DNA from: Holothuria scabra
Lineage: Eukaryota; Echinodermata; Holothuroidea; Aspidochirotida; Holothuriidae
Direction of reading: 5' to 3'
DNA length: 64,000 bases
Assembly (NCBI GenBank): GCA_037179385.1
Contig: CM074181.1
Span: 49,992,394-50,056,393 of the forward strand
Each line of letters opens with the position of its first letter. The first letter of the stretch is position 1. The notes below the pieces were generated by a model, which saw nothing but the letters and a program-made list of their open reading frames with translations, was not told the origin of the DNA and did not search any database. Shown here in pieces: positions 47,440-55,900 of this stretch. The translations under genes and the position numbers were made by a program.

Positions 47440-48030
47440 TTTTGTATAAAATTGTTGCAGAAACAACACGATCTAATAAATCGTCATTTCAACATTTTTC
47501 CGAAAATTGTTGCTTTGCACACTTGAAAAGATGTGAGAAATTCAACATTTTGCAGAAAATTGTTGAAATGACGAGATATGACAAGTTGCCATTTCATCAT
47601 TTTACAGAAAATTGTTGCTTTGCGCAATTGGAAAAATGTGAGAAATTCAACATTTTGCAGAAAATTGTTGAAATAACGAGATATGATATGTTGCCATTTC
47701 ATCATTTTTCAGAAAATTGTTGCTTTGCGCACTTGGAAAGATGTGAGAAATTCAACATTTTTCAGAAAATTGTTGAAATAACGAGATATGATATGTTGCC
47801 ATTTCATCATTTTTCAAAAAATTGTTGCTTTGCACACTTGGAAAAAATGTGAGGAACTCAACATTTTGCAGAAAATTGTTGAAATAACGAGATATGATAT
47901 GTTGCCATTTCATCATTTTTCAGAAAATTGTTGCTTTGCACACTTGGCAGGATGAGAGAAATTTCACATTTTGCAGAAAATTGTTGAAATGACGAAATGT
48001 TATAAGTTCTCATATCATCATTTTTCTGTT
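47440..48030 (+). repeat. 105-bp tandem repeat, about 5.5 units
   Basis: TTGCCATTTCATCATTTTNC recurs at 47586, 47691, 47796 and 47902, with weaker units at each end: spacing about 105 bp. Inside each unit CAGAAAATTGTTG occurs twice, so the unit is a doubled half-unit of about 53 bp. Because 105 is 35 codons, the first units share one open frame (47418-47852) with period-35 peptides containing FHHFSENCCFAHLE. A one-base change in the fourth unit breaks the frame. Confidence 0.9.
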
Positions 48031-48465
48031 TTTTGACGAGATGTTATGTTGTCATCTTGGCATTTTTCTGAAAAATGTTAGCTTACTAGACAAAAGATAT
48101 TGTGATCTTGTGGCACTTTTAAGCTTCCGTATTTCAGTAACCAGATACGCCGCCCCCGGGCCTAAGTCGTGACCTTTATTGTAACGGAATAGTCATGAAA
48201 GCTGCTTCTCATTGAAACAAGTCGGGTAACTTGATTAAATCGGTAACCACAGCAAGATTATTTCAATAAAATCTGTTGTGGCCGTAACGGATTTCAGCAA
48301 GGGCGAGTTTGTGCAAATTTTCCTTATTGTAATGGTAACGCAACAATAAAATGAGAATCAATGGAACAGACAGCTGGAAAAGTTTGAGCAGAGGAGATGA
48401 GAAAGAAAAGTTGATTAACTTGAGGTAGAGAAGATAGCAGAGGAAGGGGTAATTTTCAAGAAGGT
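48031..48465. other. Non-coding, nothing recognised
   Basis: No feature seen. Confidence 0.45.
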
Positions 48466-48780
48466 GGTGCGGTATTTCGTTGCTGCATGAAATTCTGGGG
48501 GACAGCGTGGGACATACAAACCGAGATCAGCACGTTGCGTAAAACGTCCCATTGTTTTCGATAGTACGTGCATAGAACACTATCTACGTGTCTAACCAAG
48601 TCAAACGAAAATAGTGGTCCCAGTGCTTCTTTAAGGGAAAATAAAATGCAAATTTTTACAACAAAAAGACAATATAGACTCAATCCACTGCATTAAACTA
48701 CACTTCAGATCCCTTCTCATGCTATGGATGGACTGAGAATGAATAATCTCACCAAATTTTCAGGTAAATTCAAATTTTAG
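48466..48780 (+). repeat. Dispersed repeat E, copy 1 (upstream of the P450)
   Basis: About 315 bp, matching 50361-50668 in the same direction and 62401-62710 inverted. Shared blocks: ACAGCGTGGGACATACAAAC, GTACGTGCATA.AACACTATC, AAATGCAAATTTT.ACA and CACCAAATTTTC. No TIRs or tRNA boxes were recognised. Confidence 0.75.
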
Positions 48781-48849
48781 AATACGCGTTTAACTGGTGC
48801 CGGAATGGTTTGATTATTCCGACGATTTGGAGGATGTTGAGTAGTTTGT

Positions 48850-49030
48850 GGTAAACGCCATGTTGAGGGACTGTTAGTTAAAGGAATCAAGATATAATTT
48901 AGTGTACAACCATCCATCATACAGGTACACAGCGAAAAAACTGAAGGGTAAAAAAGTGATAGGCCCCAGTTATGGTCGACTGAAATCTGACCATCACTTG
49001 CTGTCCTGATTTGTCTATATAGCGGAGCCT
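48850..49030. repeat. Dispersed repeat D, copy 3
   Basis: Matches unit 2 of 28731-28880 and 30329-30420 and carries CCCCAGTTATGGTCGACTGA without the hAT-like insertion, acting as an empty-site reference. Confidence 0.7.
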
Positions 49031-49052
49031 GGCGACATTTGCAGCGGTGAAG

Positions 49053-49289
49053 TTAACCCTTTACCGTTGTTTGGGTCCTTTTGGACCCATGCGGAGAGCT
49101 CGGCTGTCACCCGTTTTTACTGCGAGTAGCTACCCGCAAATTCGGCCACAACAACAAGAGAGACAATAGTTTAAGGTCACGGGGTCAACGGCCTACGGAA
49201 GCCGATGCGGGGCGGGCTACGTCCGATTTTCCGCCCACTCCCGAGGCGCGCAGATATGCCCCGATCGGAGCACAACGGTAAAGGGTTAA
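49053..49289. mobile_element. piggyBac-like MITE, 237 bp, intact
   Basis: TTAACCCTTTACCGTTGT at the left and its perfect 18-bp mirror at the right, with TTAA at each extreme. The interior is unusually GC-rich. An inverted, interrupted copy spans 21731-23771. TTAA targets with CCC ends indicate piggyBac; the element has no coding capacity. Confidence 0.88.
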
Positions 49290-49707
49290 GCAACTGAATA
49301 GTAGTTTAAGTACCATTCCCGTCGGCGATTTTTAATAAAAACAACGCATTCAATAGAAACAGTATTATCTATGTTTTTGAGCTGAGTTGTAATCCACTAG
49401 TCAAAGGATCATTTTCCCACATAGCTTTACAATCTAGTTAGGCTTTAAACTTCAAGATCTGAATTTTAGATGGATGGCACTGTATTTCCTCTAATCAGGG
49501 AGGTGTCATCTAATCACACCTCCCTGCTCTAACATAGACCATAATACCTTCATAAAAAATATCGCCAGTGTAATTGGAATCGATTCAATCTAAATCAATT
49601 AAAACCTAAATCAACATATAAATGAAAATTATTCCGGCTTGAATAGTTTGTATGACGCGTATCGTTCTCTTTTGTATGTACACAGTCAAAAATAAATTTA
49701 GGACAAC
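49290..49707. other. P450 upstream region
   Basis: Contains a perfect 11-bp hairpin CAGGGAGGTGT/ACACCTCCCTG at about 49497-49527. No upstream coding exon with a hydrophobic segment was found. A TTTAG at 49697-49701 could in principle act as a splice acceptor leading into the P450 frame. No clear TATA box was identified. Confidence 0.5.
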
Positions 49708-49978
49708 ATGGGACTATCATCTTCTTCTCAAAACGGGAAAGGAGCACCGCCGGGTCCATGGAACCCATTCGTGGTTCTTAGTATCCCTAGATCGCCGGCA
49801 GAGATTTTGACGGACATGTCTCGGTACTACGGACCGGTATTTTCGTTTCGGATGGCCGGAGCTCCTCTAACTGTTGTTTTGAACAATTATGACGTCATTC
49901 GAGAAGCCCTCATCGATAATTCTGATGCGTTTCCTACTCGAGTAACATCTCCATTACGTCATAGCTGGGGTATAAGGG
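49708..49978 (+). CDS. P450 exon 1 (residues 1-90, phase 1 end)
   Basis: Starts MGLSSSSQNGKG, then PPGPW hinge, GPVFSFRMAG (beta-1 sheet) and NNYDVIREALIDNSDAF (helix B region). An in-frame TAG lies two codons upstream of the ATG, so this exon is probably 5'-terminal unless an upstream exon splices in at 49702. Donor GTAAGT at 49979. Confidence 0.9.
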
Positions 49979-52900
49979 GTAAGTTCATTCATTTCTTAGC
50001 AACAACGAAGCGATCATTCAGCTTGACAATAGTATGCTTTCAAAGAAAACGTTTTCGTCTTGTAAAGTTTACAGAGTCCCATTCTGCCTGAAAAGTGAAA
50101 ATGTGACGTTGCATTTAAAAGAATTTTCAGGAACCAATGAAGGTTGGGGAATGCCGAATGCAGGGTAAACCCCGCTCGCTATCGCACGAGGATTGCCGCT
50201 CGGCGGCAATATCTTCCTTCTTTGCGCAAAATACCACGCCTCCTTTAAAAAATGTCTGATGACGCCCATGGCAAATGATCTCCCAACACCCATTATTTTG
50301 TTTGAAAATACCGTCATCTATCTCTAACTTTATCTCCATGTCACGACAAGCTAATTCGATAATTTGTTGCGACATGGACTTGTGGGAAACAGCATGGGAT
50401 ATACAAACCCAGCTCAGCACGGAGCGTGTAGCGTTCCCTTGTTTTCGTCAGGTACGTGCATACAACACTATCCATCTAGACATGTCGAAAGAAAATAGGG
50501 TATCAGGGTTTCTTTATGTCAGAGTGAAATGCAAATTTTACACTTAATAGACAATTAAGACATAATCTACTGCATTATAAAACCACACTTGAGATCCCTT
50601 CTTATGTTATGGATGGGTTAAGAAAATATGATTTCACCAAATTTTCTTGTAAACTCAAATTTTGTATTTCGTGTTGTAGGTGTGGGATATTGGTTTTTTA
50701 TCCCGACAATAGCCACTAAAACTAATAACCCGAACTGGCTTATTTGAAAGAATCAACTGACACTCCTGCTTTTTACATCGAGTGCTTAATAACGTCTTGA
50801 AGAAGACAAAGATAAACATGATATATCCACCACCACGTTGTGTATTTTCTTTCTTTTCATTCACACTGTAAACAGTTGTGAAAAGCAAGTCATGAGTAGT
50901 AAAACACAAAGGTGACTAGATGTTAAAATAATTGGAAAAGCCTCATCACGGAAAATAAAAAGTGAGTCACTGTTCCAAAACTTAGTCAAGTTGTCTCCAT
51001 AGTGACTCACTTAAAATAAAGTCAATCAACATGGGGACAAACTGACTCACTTTTAGGATAGTGACTTGCTTTTTATTTTGTGTGATCGTGGTTATGATTC
51101 AACCAAAAAGCAGTCATATCTCCGTCTATCTGCAGGACGTCTTTTTTACAGCCTTGGAGAAGATCAAAAAATAATACGAAAGTTTGTTCTGGATGGTCTC
51201 AAACACTTCCAAGAAGGGATTCTCTTTCAGAAGGTCAGTGAAGAGGCACGTCATCTTTGTGATGCATTTGATAAACAGAATGGAGAAGGAATTGAAACAA
51301 CACATCTTCTTACCTTGGCATCAGGAAACGTAGTGTCAATCCTTAACTTTGGAAAAAGGTACGATTGCAAGCGTAAGTTTACCTCAGGTTAATTAACGCA
51401 AAAATGTATATTAAACAGCATGAAAATTGCATTAGTAACATATTAAATCCCATCATCATGGGACATTCTTTAGCCGAGATATCAAATGTTACTATTAAAT
51501 TGAAATTAAATCAAAAAAGTACATTGTGGAGTAATTTGTAATGTCATTGTTGTACTACTACTGTAAAAATACAACCTTTGTAATGCCGAGTGACAACTGA
51601 CTGCGTTTTACAAAAACATTGACCTAGGAGTTAGAATCAACAGAGAATTTTTAATGGTATTTCGAATCGGCCAAGACCATTTTCACAGCTGTATCTCACT
51701 GGCATGTTTTCCCTAATCTATTACCAATGATGGGTACGAAGCACAAAGGCAGAATTTGATTTTTTAAGTTTTAGGCATGACCCGCTCATGTCGAACTACA
51801 AATTCTTCCCGGTTCAGTCGGATGCCCACCAACTTGACCATGCAGTCGGTCCCAAGCATTTAACTAGGAACCTACACTGCTATTGTGCTTGGTTCTCAAC
51901 GTAAGCAATGTTGGGAAAACAAGCCCGTGAGCCAAAACAGGAAAAAAGGCCGTGGCCGGCTCGACTTGAACCAATAGGTTGGAAACTGGGCCGTAAACCC
52001 CATCCAACGAACTAACTAACTTTCATAACGCTCTAAAAAATATTTAAACGATTTTGTTTAAAAATTAGGATACTCACGAAAATGAGTATTTCTACTCGAA
52101 ATAAGTGAGTACTTCAACTCAATTTGTGTAAAATTTTGCACAAATTCAGCAATTTGTGTAAAGTTTTGCACAAATTCAGTTGAAGTACTCGACACTTATT
52201 TCGAGTAGAAATACTCATTTTCGTGAGTATCCTAATTTTTAAACAAAATCGTTTAAATAATCTTTAGAGTGTAGGAAACAGCCCTTGCATTGCATTTTAA
52301 TGGTTCAAGTTTATTTCAAATCACTTTTTTTAAGTTTCACAAGTTTACATCATTCTCACTTATGCAATGAAATACAAGCCATCTCTCGGTTTTAAATATA
52401 TTCTTTTATTATCCTAAGTCAATCAACCTAATTTCACATTTCAACAGATATGACTACAACGATGAAACCTTAATCAAATTAATGGAACATTTGGACTATC
52501 TTTTTCTGACATTAAAGCCAGGAAATCCAGTTCATCAATTTCCTTGGCTTTACGATACGTTTTTGTATCGACGATTAAAGGAATCACAGGAATATGTGAA
52601 AACATTTATACAAGAAGAAATAAGGAGCCACAAGACATCCCTAGATGCAACAAAGCCGAGAGATTTCATTGACATGTATCTTTTAAAGATAGAAGGAAAT
52701 GGACCTGATGATCTTTTTAACGACGAAAGGGCATGGTTTACAATGAAGGACGTTTTCAGCGCTGCCACTACTCCCTCGTCAGCTGCCCTGCAATGGATGA
52801 TTGCGCTGGCGTGCCGCCACCAGGAGATGCAAGAAAAGGTAAGTAGGTTGTAATCTTTCAAAAGGTCTTAAAATAACCACGACATCATCATTAATAAGAT

Positions 52901-55900
52901 GTTGAGATCAGCGCCGTCACCAGCATTTTTCAATGGGGGAGGGGGGAGGGTGCGTTTTGAAATTCGAGCATGTGAGTAAGGAAATTGTTGTGGATGAGGC
53001 CACGAAATAGCAGAAGGGGGTGGGCATGGGGGCCCCTCCCATGGTAGGGGGCTTTGCAATTTTTCAACTTAAAATGGCGCAATCTTGTACATACCAAGAG
53101 AGGAAATTCAGGCGTAGGATTAACTGTATCTTGGAGGGTGATTCATAACTGTAATCATTATATTTTGCTTGAAAACACATATGAATGATTGACTCACAAA
53201 TAAATTTGGCTCCTAACACAATTGCAACAGTATTAAGTATCAAACACTCACAGTTCAAAATTTAGTCGGTTTCTGATTTGGTTCACTCCTCCAATAATGA
53301 GTCTGTCCACGATTATGAACCGATGTCCTGACGGGGACTATAAACCATAAACTGTTTTACACCAAAACACAACTCGAATGAAATGACTGATTCCTGGTTT
53401 AAGAATTACTAGCACCTGGCTGCCTGGGCTAGACTATAACTAGAGGACAGTGTTGAGTACTGCTAAATTCGAGAAGAATTGGTAGCGTAAAACGCCAACC
53501 CGTACTGCTACGAACTGACTATAACTGAGGCGAACTAATACTGTGCTAGTGTAACACTGTGGCCTGCGATGCTTCGAATTCGAAGCAGTGGCGGCGCTGC
53601 CATATGGTCAGGGGGACGACCCCCCCCCCCCCGACGGACCAAATTCGTCTGTCGGTGCGCTTTTCAGGTTAAATATATACTTAAACGATGATGAATATGT
53701 GTCAGCTGTGGAGCTTTGCAGAGCCGTGTAGAAGCTCTAATTTATGCGGAGCAATATAGAGCTCGAAGGGATTATGCGGAATCGTGTGGAATCTTCAAGG
53801 GGTTATGCGGAACCCTGAGAATCATTTGGGATTAAGTGGAGCTCCTAGGTCCCTGTATTAATGCTTCCATGTATTACATCATTGTATTCGAGCTGTGACT
53901 CTATTTGGTCATTGTTCAGATTTGGTCATTGCAAATTTTGACACCTTGGTTTTTATTTCTTCTTTTTTTATTCCTTGCCGAAGGCAGGCAAGGAATCTAT
54001 GCGATTGTGATGTCGTGTGTACAGTATGTGTGTGTGTATGTGACGCTTTGACTATGCTCATATTTGGTGTGTGGGTTGTTCATATTAAGTAGATGATCAC
54101 TATTGATTTTCGTGGAGGTCAAAGGTCACTTGATGTCACGAGAGGTCAAATAGAAAATTCCATATAAATTGCTTGTAAACACGGTATCTCCAGAAAGGTA
54201 AGTGTGACTAATCCCATATTTGGTGTGTAGGTTGGCCATTTTAAGAAATGACCTGTATTGTATTTTGTGGAGGTCAAAGGTCATTTTGGGGTCACGAGAG
54301 GTCAAAAGGTCAAAACCTTGTAAACACAATATCTCAAGAACGGTACATGTGACTATGCTCATATTTGGTGTACGGGTTGTTCATATTAAGTAGGTGATCG
54401 CTATTGATTTTCGTGGAGGTCATAGGTCACTTGATGTCACGAGATGTCATATAGTAAATTCCATATAAATTGCTTGTAAACACGGTATCTCCAGAAAGGT
54501 AAGTGTGACTTATTTCATATTTGCTGTGTGGGTTGCCCATATTGTGTAGATAATCGCTATTGTTTTTGATGGAGGTAAAAGGCCATTTGGGGTCACGAGA
54601 GGTCAAAAGATCAAAACCTTGTAAACACGATATCTCGAGAACGGTACAAGTGAATATATTCATATGTGGTGTGTGGGTTGGCCATATTGATTAGATGATC
54701 CCTGTAGTTTTTAGTGGAGGTCAAAGGTCACTTGAGGTCACGAGAGGTCAAAAGGTCAATACATTGTAAACGATATATCTCAATAACTGCACATGTGACT
54801 ATGCTCATGTTTGGGGTGTGAGTTGGTCTCATTAAGTAGACGATTCGTAAGAATTTTGGAAGAGGTCAAAGGTCATTTGGGGTCACGTGAGGTCAAAAGG
54901 CGAAAACCTTGTAAACACGATATCTCAAGAGCGGTTTATGTGACAAAGTTCATATGTAGTGTGTAGGTTGCTTGTATTGAGAAGATGATCACATTTGATT
55001 TTTCCTTAAGGTCAAAGGTCATTTGGAGTCCTGCACAGTTTTACAAGGAAGGTAACTTGTAGGGTCCTGTAACTTGTCATGTGGATGGTGCATAGTGAAC
55101 AAATGGTCCCAATAGTTTTTGATGGAGGTCAAATGTCATTTGGGTTCACAAGGGGCAAAGGGGAACTCAATGTAGGAAGATTGGATGCCTTATATGTGTA
55201 CTTTGTGGGCACATTACGGACCCATGTTAATTTAAAAAAAAAAAAATACAGAGCAATGTCAATGTGAAAAAAGCCTTACATTTCAGCGGCAAGGAATCAC
55301 TAAGCCTTTTGGCTTTCTGGTTTTTCTTTGGGGGGGGGGGGGGATTAGCGCTCTCAGACCCAAATCTTCTCAACATTGCTGCATGATGCTTATTAAATAA
55401 AGATCCTTCTATTTATTTTGGAAGTTTTTGCCTTTTTCGAGTAGATTCAGTTTTGAGAAAGTCTCACATTTTGTCGTTATTATGTTTAAGATATACGAAG
55501 AAATTCAAGCAGTGATTGGGAGTGACCGACTGCCCGCCTACAGCGACTTACAAAATATGCCGTTTACTAATGCATTCATGATGGAGGTACTACGTTTCAG
55601 AAGCGCTGCTCCATTCGGGACACGGGAAGTATTTCGAGACGTTGTTATAGGTGGGTACAATATTCCCAAAGGATCACGTGTTTATCTCAACTATTGGGCT
55701 GCCGAGAGGGATCCAGATAAATGGGAGAAACCGGAGGAGTTCATTCCAGAGAGATTTTTGAATGCTGATGGGACAGCCGTGATCAAAAAGAAATTCAACA
55801 TTCCTCTTGGGATAGGTAAGACATCATTTGTAAAAAAAAAATGCGTTTTCCTTTAGTCAGGCTGTTATTGAATTAGTCAAATTTTGAATTTTGTGATCTG

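Larger units (their letters stand above)
49979..51135 (+). other. P450 intron 1 with repeat E and an AP-1-motif MITE
   Basis: 1157 bp; donor GTAAGT and acceptor CTGCAG. It holds dispersed repeat E (50361-50668) and the MITE at 50947-51082, which ends 53 bp before exon 2. Confidence 0.85.
51359..52447 (+). other. P450 intron 2 with SINE and hairpin MITE
   Basis: 1089 bp; acceptor CAACAG. Contains an inverted SINE copy and the palindromic MITE at 52029-52271. Confidence 0.85.
52839..55490 (+). other. P450 intron 3 with TE fragment and DR1-bearing tandem array
   Basis: 2652 bp; acceptor TTTAAG. Contains a hAT-like end fragment at 53587, the tandem array at about 54040-55200 and a run of 14 G near 55330. 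Confidence 0.85.

Noticed and set aside
47440..48030. Regularly spaced repeats that could suggest a CRISPR array
   Set aside because: Units are contiguous with no unique spacers and the genome is eukaryotic; this is a minisatellite.
53985..54000. Short hairpin CCTTGCC/GGCAAGG as a terminator
   Set aside because: Intronic in a eukaryotic gene and part of the flank of the tandem array.
54040..55200. Intron-3 array read as a coding repeat
   Set aside because: Unit length varies (about 143-159 bp) and frames are broken; lies within a well-supported intron.
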